Shown here: piece after piece, positions 7,951 to 13,829 of the stretch | Layout of the letters: each line of letters begins with the position of its first letter | Numbering within the stretch: position 1 is the stretch's first letter | Source: Lunatimonas sp. | GTDB taxonomy: Bacteria; Bacteroidota; Bacteroidia; Cytophagales; Cyclobacteriaceae | Direction: 5' to 3' | Length of the DNA: 59,291 nucleotides | Assembly (NCBI RefSeq): GCF_020832325.1 | Contig: NZ_JAFIEU010000025.1 | Span: 1-59,291, forward strand | Translations under genes and position numbers: made by a program | The notes under the pieces: generated by a model | Databases searched by the model: none | What the model saw: the letters and a program-made list of their open reading frames with translations, nothing else | Told to the model about the DNA's origin: nothing

Positions 7951-8046
7951 TTATCTGAAACAGGATGTTAACAATTGTGATGCAATGCCATGGGAAATGC
8001 CGGAGATAAATCCGCCAGCCTCCGCAACAGCAGGCGCATTCGTGAC
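7951..8046 (-). pseudogene. 3' relic of a glycine-zipper lipoprotein gene
   Basis: The minus strand encodes, in frame to a stop at 7951-7953, about 31 residues ending EAGGFISGISHGIASQLL followed by TSCFR. The intact lipoprotein ends GAGGFITGVTYGIASQLL followed by TSCFR. Homology stops at about 8046, where the duplicated repeat block begins. Only the zipper end of the gene remains. Confidence 0.85.
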
Positions 8047-8240
8047 GCTTTTACCGTCAAGGGTTTAGTTTACAACCGGCCTGACGGTTTTGAACCGTCT
8101 GACCGGTCGCAAAGACAGTGGCCGTAGCGGCACCGTAACGATTGCAAAAGGGTTGAGTTCAGGGGCGTTGCCCTGCTATCTTAGTAGAGATCAGATAACA
8201 CCGGGACCGAAGGGGCGTTAGCCCTGACATCTCTTTGCCG
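8047..8240. repeat. Duplicated repeat block with palindrome copy 4
   Basis: Near-copy of 7387-7545: CTTTTACCG, AAGGGTTTAGTTTACAACCG, the CCGG palindrome (8075-8107), then GGGTTGAGTTCAGGGGCGTT and CTTAGTAGAGATCAGATAAC. A further GGGGCGTTAGCCC motif follows. No gene is seen in 8047-8452. Confidence 0.8.
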
Positions 8241-8452
8241 GAATAAGCTAAGGTTAGGGCCAAATCCACCCAATTGCACTCTCCTAATGTTTATGCCGTG
8301 ATTAGCTATCACTACTAGGGAGCTTCTATATGCTTTGTTACGAAGGGTGTATTTAGCAAATTTTATTTTTACAATGCTATGAGAAAAATAACTTTCCGGA
8401 TAATTTAACTGGAAAGTTATTAATTACCTTTAATAGTACTTTATTAATCCGA

Positions 8453-8653
8453 TCATTCCTCAGGGTTTTTTTGGAATTTTTTAACTGTCCAAGCAGTAGA
8501 GAACGACACGAACAATCCTGTAAATAAAGCCCAATAGAAGCCAAAATGATTTGGATTTGTCGAGCCCAATGGATTTAATACCATCAGCGTAAATGCACAC
8601 AGCAACCCAATGAATAGTGATACTACATGCTCTTTCCAGTTTTTAAACTTCAT
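8453..8653 (-). CDS. Small membrane protein D of the GFY family, 66 aa
   Basis: The start was set at the ATG at 8651-8653 (MKFKNWKEHVV); an upstream in-frame ATG would add 13 residues that belong to the relic before it. Two hydrophobic segments flank a divergent signature, LNPLGSTNPNHFGFYWALF, and the tail is basic (VKKFQKNPEE). It keeps the GS..N....GFY core but is the most distant member. The first residues KNWK also occur near the N-terminus of the glycine-zipper lipoprotein (residues 7-10), and the surrounding DNA is similar, so N-terminal segments may have been shuffled between these genes. It follows a deleted lipoprotein-gene relic that retains the promoter module. Confidence 0.7.
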   Translation of the reverse strand: MKFKNWKEHVVSLFIGLLCAFTLMVLNPLGSTNPNHFGFYWALFTGLFVSFSTAWTVKKFQKNPEE

Positions 8654-8703
8654 TATATTAAGGTCTCCAGCAAGTGTACAACAAAGAACCAACTATTCCT
8701 AGC

Positions 8704-8834
8704 TCAGCCTATTCCTAGTGCAGCTCCTTCTATAAAACCACTAGCTCCGCCAAGAACAGCCCCAATTTTTCTTCATGATTTAACAAATTTCAGTTTATTA
8801 TTTGGGTTTGGCGTGTTATTTGGGTCTGTCTCAT
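8704..8834 (-). pseudogene. Internally deleted lipoprotein-gene relic
   Basis: On the minus strand the start ATG (8832-8834) and MRQTQI match the intact gene's MKQTQI. Sequence then jumps to what corresponds to the internal QTQIIN..SLNYEEKLG part, so the deletion seems to have occurred between the two QTQI-coding repeats. Further down, another frame reads GAVLGGASGFIEGAALGIG before a stop at 8704-8706, aligning with the intact GGAGGFITGVTYGIA zipper. Stops and frame changes show it is dead. Confidence 0.75.
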
Positions 8835-8877
8835 GATGATATAGATTTTTTGGTTAGAAATAAGTTAACTGAATGCC

Positions 8878-8914
8878 CAAATCTAAAATCGACCTACTGA
8901 AATTTCATTTCAGT
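8878..8914 (-). promoter_or_regulatory. Conserved palindrome-promoter module, unit 3
   Basis: Minus strand: ACTGAAATGAAATTTCAGT (8896-8914), 10 bp, TAGATTTG (8878-8885). It is followed by the relic and protein D. About 100 bp around it match unit 2 closely. Upstream (8948-9010) lies another CGCAAAGACCGCAAAG repeat block. Confidence 0.8.
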
Positions 8915-9049
8915 CTGGACGATTTTTTTGGTTCCGGAAGTTTTATTAACGCAAAGACCGCAAAGGTGACGCAAAGATCGCTAAGGGGTTGAGGGATCAG
9001 CCCTGACATCTTGGTGAGGGAATTTGAAGGCTGCTAAGGGTATAAGGCC

Positions 9050-9256
9050 TTATTTGATTTTGCCCATATAATCCTTCTGATATCTTTTTAGCAAATAGTG
9101 GAGAGACAAAACCAATATAACCCCGTTGAGGATTGAAATATAAAACCCAGGCTCTTTGTAGTTGAACGTTCCATAGGGCATTAACCACATGCTCAGCACG
9201 GATACCAAAAAAATATCGAACGGAATACTGTAAACTATTTTTACGATTGTTTTCAT
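9050..9256 (-). CDS. Small membrane protein E of the GFY family, 68 aa
   Basis: Start set at the ATG at 9254-9256 (MKTIVKIVY), which gives the usual family length; longer in-frame starts add residues that do not match the paralogues. The signature MWLMPYGTFNYKEPGFYISI lies between two hydrophobic segments, and the tail is basic (LLKRYQKDYMGKIK). It is closest to protein H at 9972-10169, which shares MWLMPYGTF and a tail KKYQTDFLGKLK. It is the second gene of a unit that begins with the 56-aa protein F; the gap between them is 100 bp. Confidence 0.75.
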   Translation of the reverse strand: MKTIVKIVYSIPFDIFLVSVLSMWLMPYGTFNYKEPGFYISILNGVILVLSLHYLLKRYQKDYMGKIK

Positions 9257-9356
9257 AGCCAATGGGGTAGCAGATTGGGAAAGGCATTTGGATGTGTCCT
9301 GCATCGTCCACAAAATCTCACACTCCGCATACACTCGAATAATGGGGCGATTATTT

Positions 9357-9527
9357 TCAGATTTTCCGGTAATAATGGGCTCTAGCCAAGAAGGTGCCTA
9401 GGCAAATTGCCAACATCAATAAGACGAATAGGATATGGATATCAACCAATTGGAAGATAAAATTCACCAAGAGCAATGCGTTCAACGCCAGTGTAATGGT
9501 AAAGACTCGTTCGATTTTTGACTTCAT
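9357..9527 (-). CDS. Short two-helix membrane protein F, 56 aa
   Basis: A short frame from ATG (9525-9527) to TGA (9357-9359). It encodes MKSKIERVFTITLALNALLL, a short loop (QLVDIH), a second hydrophobic helix (LFVLLMLAICLGTFLA) and a basic end (RAHYYRKI). It has no GFY signature, so it is a different family, but it has the same overall design of two helices with positive ends. It is directly under the unit-4 promoter module. The TAGATTTG box lies only 3 bp before the start codon, so the transcript may be leaderless or nearly so, unless a later start is used. Whether F is an effector, partner or unrelated small protein cannot be told. Confidence 0.6.
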   Translation of the reverse strand: MKSKIERVFTITLALNALLLVNFIFQLVDIHILFVLLMLAICLGTFLARAHYYRKI

Positions 9528-9530
9528 AGC

Positions 9531-9567
9531 CAAATCTAAATCTGACCCACTGAAATTTCATTTCTGT
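9531..9567 (-). promoter_or_regulatory. Conserved palindrome-promoter module, unit 4
   Basis: Minus strand: ACAGAAATGAAATTTCAGT (9549-9567, one arm mismatch), 10 bp, TAGATTTG (9531-9538). It precedes proteins F and E. Confidence 0.8.
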
Positions 9568-9579
9568 CTGGAAGTTTTT

Positions 9580-9720
9580 TTAACGCAATGGCCGAAAAGG
9601 TAGGCAACGCTCGCAACGGGGTGAGTTCAGGGGTCGAGAATAGGGGCGTTAGCCCTGTAATCTTAGTAGTGTAAAAAAGTTAACACTGGAAACCAAGGGG
9701 CGTAGCCCTGACATCTTCAA
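9580..9720. repeat. Repeat block between units 4 and 5
   Basis: Contains ACGCAATGGCCGAAAAGG, GGGGTGAGTTCAGGGG, and two GGGGCGT(T)AGCCCTG motifs followed by ATCTT. These are the same motif series as at 7.2-7.5, 8.1-8.2, 8.95 and 10.35 kb. No gene. Confidence 0.7.
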
Positions 9721-9763
9721 ACCGACTGAAAGAGGGCCATTACGCAAAATTAATGTATCAGAT

Positions 9764-9964
9764 TCACTGGTTCTTTCCTTGCTTTTTTTGGCTTGACGGA
9801 CCACGAAACCACCAACTTAAGAGAAAATAATTCAGAATCCCAGCGAATATGGAGGAATAGAAGCCAATCTCCGTCGGATCAAACGACCCATTAGATCCAA
9901 ACGACATCAGCACTAACGTAAAGATGAGGCTTCCAATCAAGAGAATAATCTTATCCCAATTCAC
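9764..9964 (-). CDS. Small membrane protein G of the GFY family, 66 aa
   Basis: The start codon is GTG (9962-9964). Signature MSFGSNGSFDPTEIGFYSSI between two hydrophobic segments, with a hydrophilic basic tail (SSQKKQGKNQ). It belongs to the B/C subgroup, sharing FGS.GSF.PTE.GFY. It starts 7 bp after protein H, so the two are one transcription unit. Here a B-type and an E-type member are paired with no lipoprotein gene, which shows that the small proteins persist without it. Confidence 0.75.
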   Translation of the reverse strand: MNWDKIILLIGSLIFTLVLMSFGSNGSFDPTEIGFYSSIFAGILNYFLLSWWFRGPSSQKKQGKNQ

Positions 9965-9971
9965 GGCGAGT

Positions 9972-10169
9972 CTATTTTAATTTACCTAAAAAGTCCGTCT
10001 GGTATTTTTTCAACGCAGCCCGAATGCTAAACTCCAATGAAATTGCGAGGACGATACAGATATAGAATCCAAGTTCTGTAAAGTCAAACGTACCATAGGG
10101 CATTAGCCACATGAACATCAAGCTCATTGATACAATTCCTACTATTGGTTTCAATAGGATCCTTCTCAT
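9972..10169 (-). CDS. Small membrane protein H of the GFY family, 65 aa
   Basis: E-type member. Signature MWLMPYGTFDFTELGFYICI between two hydrophobic segments; basic tail LKKYQTDFLGKLK. It is the first gene of unit 5, under the promoter module at 10277-10313, with protein G following 7 bp later. Start ATG at 10167-10169; the length agrees with its relatives. Confidence 0.75.
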   Translation of the reverse strand: MRRILLKPIVGIVSMSLMFMWLMPYGTFDFTELGFYICIVLAISLEFSIRAALKKYQTDFLGKLK

Positions 10170-10276
10170 TTTTTGATTCTTTTTTCAATCAGCACCTCTC
10201 AGACTGTGCGTATGGTTTTAGACAGGGGAAAATGTTCTAGAACACACTGACTATCTGGAGGTAATTGGTCCAAATA

Positions 10277-10313
10277 CAAAAATACCCCCTACCCACTGAA
10301 ATTTCATTTCAGT
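10277..10313 (-). promoter_or_regulatory. Conserved palindrome-promoter module, unit 5
   Basis: Minus strand: ACTGAAATGAAATTTCAGT (10295-10313, perfect arms), 10 bp, TATTTTTG (10277-10284). The palindrome is kept exactly although the intervening 10 bp and the box have changed, which argues that palindrome and spacing are under selection. The rest of 10170-10573 holds a CGCAAAG-type repeat block (10345-10400) and GGGGGCGCTAGCTCC; no gene. Confidence 0.8.
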
Positions 10314-10573
10314 CTGGAAGATTTTTTTGGTTCTGGAAGTTATTTTAACGCAATGACCGCAAAGGTGACGCAAAGATCGCTAAGGATTTGCGTTCAGTGG
10401 CCTAGCCTTGTAATCTTAGCGGAAAACAAGATAATCCCGGGAGCCAGGGGGCGCTAGCTCCGGCATCGTTTTGCGGGATTAGGCCGGTTGTTAGGTCAAG
10501 TTACCCATTCAAAGTTCCTGGATCGTTGGTAGGAATTGGTATAGGCTAGGGATTACCTACCCATTTTTCCACC

Positions 10574-11458
10574 CTAAAATTTGATCTGTTCCTCTTTATC
10601 CCACAATCCCCAATACGCGCCCACATCTCCCTCGGTGCCCACTTTCCACGACTCATCGAAGGAGGAGAAATAGAATAGTTCAATGGACTCCTGACGTGAC
10701 CAGTTTTGGATGTTTATAAAATACTTCATAAAATTTCCATCCGATGGCACCGCACCATAGAGCGGCGTACCTTGGCTGGGCCACCCGGTCTCTGTGACGA
10801 TTACTTTTTTCCCTTTTCCCGCTCTTACGGCCCTGGCATACATGTCTTTGATATAAAGTAGGGAATAATCGAGGGCGCAACCTTCCCAGTAGGGGTAGCA
10901 GTTAGCCAGTAGGATGTCACAGGCATCGGTGATACGGGGTTTGTGCTCAAATTCATAATAGGCATCCACATAACCTACCGGAACAGTGGGCAGCTCGTCT
11001 TTAACCTGGAGAATACATCCAAGCAGTTGATCTTCCGTGAGGTCTTTTCGGTACAGCACCTCATTCCCTACCGCAGCAATGTCCACATAGCCCTCTTTAG
11101 CCAACTTGATCAGGTTTCGGATCTCTTCTTGATTGATCTTGTCGTCCTTTCCCAACCAGGCACCCACAAGCGTCTTCATGCCATACGCTTTGGCGATTTT
11201 TGGGATCAGTTCGTTGCCTTCGGTGCAGGAAAAGGAGCGGATCCACTGGGTGTAGGGCCGTATGATCTCCAAGCGCCTTCGGATTTGTTCTTCGGTAAGG
11301 AGATCTCCGGGTTGTTGCCCATCTACATAGGGGCTGAAACAAAGGCCGTGCATGCCCAGGCTCAATGTCTCTCGGAAGTTTTCCGCAAGTTCGTTGGACG
11401 ATAAGCCCTGCCATTCTTTTCCGGCGAGGGTCAAAATTTTGTCAGCTTTAAACGACAT
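10574..11458 (-). CDS. GH17 beta-1,3-glucanase-type glycoside hydrolase, 294 aa
   Basis: A (beta/alpha)8 hydrolase of family GH17, acting on beta-1,3-glucans or oligoglucosides. The acid/base is expected at E133 in AAVGNE and the nucleophile at E223 in VTETGWPS; both match the family pattern. Aromatic residues around NCYPYW and YFSSFDESWK would line the sugar site. It has no signal peptide, so it should act in the cytoplasm. It is about half identical by eye to the GH17 domain fused to the MFS transporter immediately upstream (2 bp between stop and start), so one probably arose from the other by duplication. Last gene of the five-gene glucan operon. Confidence 0.85.
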   Translation of the reverse strand: MSFKADKILTLAGKEWQGLSSNELAENFRETLSLGMHGLCFSPYVDGQQPGDLLTEEQIRRRLEIIRPYTQWIRSFSCTEGNELIPKIAKAYGMKTLVGAWLGKDDKINQEEIRNLIKLAKEGYVDIAAVGNEVLYRKDLTEDQLLGCILQVKDELPTVPVGYVDAYYEFEHKPRITDACDILLANCYPYWEGCALDYSLLYIKDMYARAVRAGKGKKVIVTETGWPSQGTPLYGAVPSDGNFMKYFINIQNWSRQESIELFYFSSFDESWKVGTEGDVGAYWGLWDKEEQIKF

Positions 11459-11460
11459 AG

Positions 11461-13803
11461 TTATTTGTATTTTAGTTCGTCATTTTTATCCCATATTCCC
11501 CAAGACTGCCCCACATCTCCTTCCTGCCCAACCTTCCACGATTCATCAAAGGAGGAAAAGTAAAACAGTTCGATCTTTTCCTTTCGCGCCCAATTCTGGA
11601 TGTTTATAAAGTAACGCATGGCATTTTCTAAGGAGGGGTGCGCCTGATGGTTGCCGGTTCCCGTATTTGGCCAGCCCGTTTCCGTGATGATCACCTTTTT
11701 GCCCTTAGACACCTCTTTCGCCAGGGAGTACATATCCTTCAAATGGGCGGCCGCATGGTCAATGTGACTGCCTTCCCAGAAGGGATAGCAATTGACCAAC
11801 ACCACATCACAGGCGTCCACCAACATAGGGGAATCTTTAAATTGGTAGTAGGCATCCACATAGCCAACCGGGATTCCGGGCAATGCCTCTTTTACCCTGG
11901 CCAGGTAGGCCAATACTTCTCCCTCCGTCAGTTCATTTCTAAGCAGTACTTCATTTCCAATCACGGCCATATCGACCAGCCCCTGATTGGCCAAATGGAT
12001 CAAGGCTTGGATTTCCTTTTCGTTCTGTTCTTTGTCCCGATCGATCCAGGCCCCTACCATGGTCTTTAATCCTTTGGCTTTGGCGGTTTTTGGAATAAAT
12101 TCATGTCCCAGTGTACAGGAAAATGAGCGGACCCACTGGGTATAGGGCGCCACAATTTCCATTCTTTTTTGGATTTGAGCTTCGGACAATGTTTCTCCTA
12201 TGGTTTGTCCTTCCAAATAGGGGCTAAAACAAATTCCGTGAAGGCCTGCATGGAGCATTTTGCCGAATTGGGCTTTTAATTCATGGTCCGCATGGTGCGC
12301 AGGAAATACAAAATCGGTGTCCAAGGTTTTTGGGCCCATAAGGAGTAGGGATTCCTTCCTGCGGTAAATGGGGGTGCGTTGGATTGGTACCGGATTTTTG
12401 CGGGCATCCAGTATCGCCCTGATTTCGTTCGATCGTTCTTCTGTCAGATCATAGTCACGCATCACATACATTGCCACCAAGGTGCCAAGTATGGGCAGGC
12501 CGGAATAGAATGCCCGTAAGCCTAAAACCGCCCCCTCGCTTTGGGTTTCCAAGGTAGCATCAAAGCCAACGACGGTCAAAATCGCCCCGCTTAGCAGACC
12601 GGCTATGGCAAAGCCAAACTTGACCATCCACCAATAGATGGCTCCGAATACTCCCTCCCGCCGTTTTCCCGAACTCAATTCATCCAAATCAATCACATCT
12701 GCGGTCATGGACATCATCAGGGTAAACAAACTGCCTATGCCAAAGGAAAAGAAGGGCAGCGCAAAAAGAAACATGTAAGGTTTGCCGGGAATAAACAAAA
12801 ACCACAGCAGGATGTATCCAAAGACCGAAATACCCTGCGATAGGATAAAGGCCCGTTTTTTTCCCATCTTTTTGGAAATCTTGGCGACAATGGGAATCAC
12901 GATAAAGGTGGTCACCAGTGCGCCGACACTCCCAAATAGGGTAGGCCAGACCCCAGCTGCCCCGGCATCTCCATTAAATAGGTAATAAACCACGATGAAG
13001 AAGGAAAAGGCAGCGATGGTATTGAAAGCATTGAAGATAAGAAAGGTGGCAATACATAACTTCCGAAATGGGATGGAAGTGAAGGCCTCCTTAAATCCCT
13101 GCAAGATTTCCTTGAGGCTGGAGCCAATGGTCTTGACAGTCAGCGGAGAATAATTTTCATGCAACGTGGATTCGCTTTTGATAAAAATGGCGGGAACCAG
13201 GGCAAAGATCATACAGACAAACCCCACACCAAAGGCCAGCTGCCGGGTGGCAACATCCGCTGATTCAAACCAGGTGGGGTCATACATGATCACCCAAAAC
13301 CAAGGAGCGATCACCCAGGCCCATTGTCCAATCCACTGCGCCACGGCCATGATGTCTGTGCGCTCGTGAAAGTCATTGCTCATTTCATAGCCCATGGCCA
13401 CGTAGGGGACACTAAAAATCGTCAACCCAAGATAGAAGATAAAGGACCAAAACAAGAAATAGAGGAAGTTGTATTCTACCCCATTCTCCCGATACAATTG
13501 CCACATCACGACGAAGGAAATTCCCAACAGAACGGCACCGACAAACACATACTGCCTTCGTCGCCCCCATTTGGACTTGGTGTTGTCCGAGATAAATCCC
13601 ATGATGGGATCTGTGATAGAATCAAATACGCGGGGGAGAAAGAAGAGGATTCCCCACATCCAACCGGGAAATCCTAGGTCCTGCACGAGCACCACCATAA
13701 ATATTCCCAATACGGCCGGGAACATCTGATTGGCTAGCATGCCGATGCCAAAAGCAATCTTTTGGCCCATCGGAACTTTATTGGTAATTGTTGACATGGT
13801 CAT
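11461..13803 (-). CDS. MFS (GPH-type) sugar symporter fused to a GH17 domain, 780 aa
   Basis: Residues ~1-460 are a 12-helix transporter of the glycoside-pentoside-hexuronide:cation (MelB-like) group: FGIGMLANQMFPA near the start, the PRVFDSITDPIMGFISDNT loop motif, then SKWGRRR. From ~490 to 780 there is a complete GH17 domain with the same motifs as the stand-alone protein: AVIGNE (acid/base) and IITETGWPNTG (nucleophile), and the ending YFSSFDESWKVG. The linker (RTPIYRRKESLL) shows no frameshift or stop; it is one continuous frame. With 12 helices both ends are cytoplasmic, so the hydrolase would sit under the exit of the transporter, cutting oligoglucans as they enter. Two bp before the next gene. 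The inferred coupling is untested. Confidence 0.85.
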   Translation of the reverse strand: MTMSTITNKVPMGQKIAFGIGMLANQMFPAVLGIFMVVLVQDLGFPGWMWGILFFLPRVFDSITDPIMGFISDNTKSKWGRRRQYVFVGAVLLGISFVVMWQLYRENGVEYNFLYFLFWSFIFYLGLTIFSVPYVAMGYEMSNDFHERTDIMAVAQWIGQWAWVIAPWFWVIMYDPTWFESADVATRQLAFGVGFVCMIFALVPAIFIKSESTLHENYSPLTVKTIGSSLKEILQGFKEAFTSIPFRKLCIATFLIFNAFNTIAAFSFFIVVYYLFNGDAGAAGVWPTLFGSVGALVTTFIVIPIVAKISKKMGKKRAFILSQGISVFGYILLWFLFIPGKPYMFLFALPFFSFGIGSLFTLMMSMTADVIDLDELSSGKRREGVFGAIYWWMVKFGFAIAGLLSGAILTVVGFDATLETQSEGAVLGLRAFYSGLPILGTLVAMYVMRDYDLTEERSNEIRAILDARKNPVPIQRTPIYRRKESLLLMGPKTLDTDFVFPAHHADHELKAQFGKMLHAGLHGICFSPYLEGQTIGETLSEAQIQKRMEIVAPYTQWVRSFSCTLGHEFIPKTAKAKGLKTMVGAWIDRDKEQNEKEIQALIHLANQGLVDMAVIGNEVLLRNELTEGEVLAYLARVKEALPGIPVGYVDAYYQFKDSPMLVDACDVVLVNCYPFWEGSHIDHAAAHLKDMYSLAKEVSKGKKVIITETGWPNTGTGNHQAHPSLENAMRYFINIQNWARKEKIELFYFSSFDESWKVGQEGDVGQSWGIWDKNDELKYK

Positions 13804-13829
13804 TGGGGTTTTAAAGGGTTTTTAAAGAC

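Noticed and set aside
8627-8836. 69-aa plus-strand frame
   Set aside because: Antisense to the lipoprotein-gene relic; homology is on the other strand.
9394-9603. 69-aa plus-strand frame
   Set aside because: Antisense to protein F and the unit-4 promoter; continues into a repeat.
7185-10480. Possible CRISPR array because of repeated CGCAAAG blocks
   Set aside because: Repeat units are irregular in length and sequence, spaced by genes, and no Cas gene is present.
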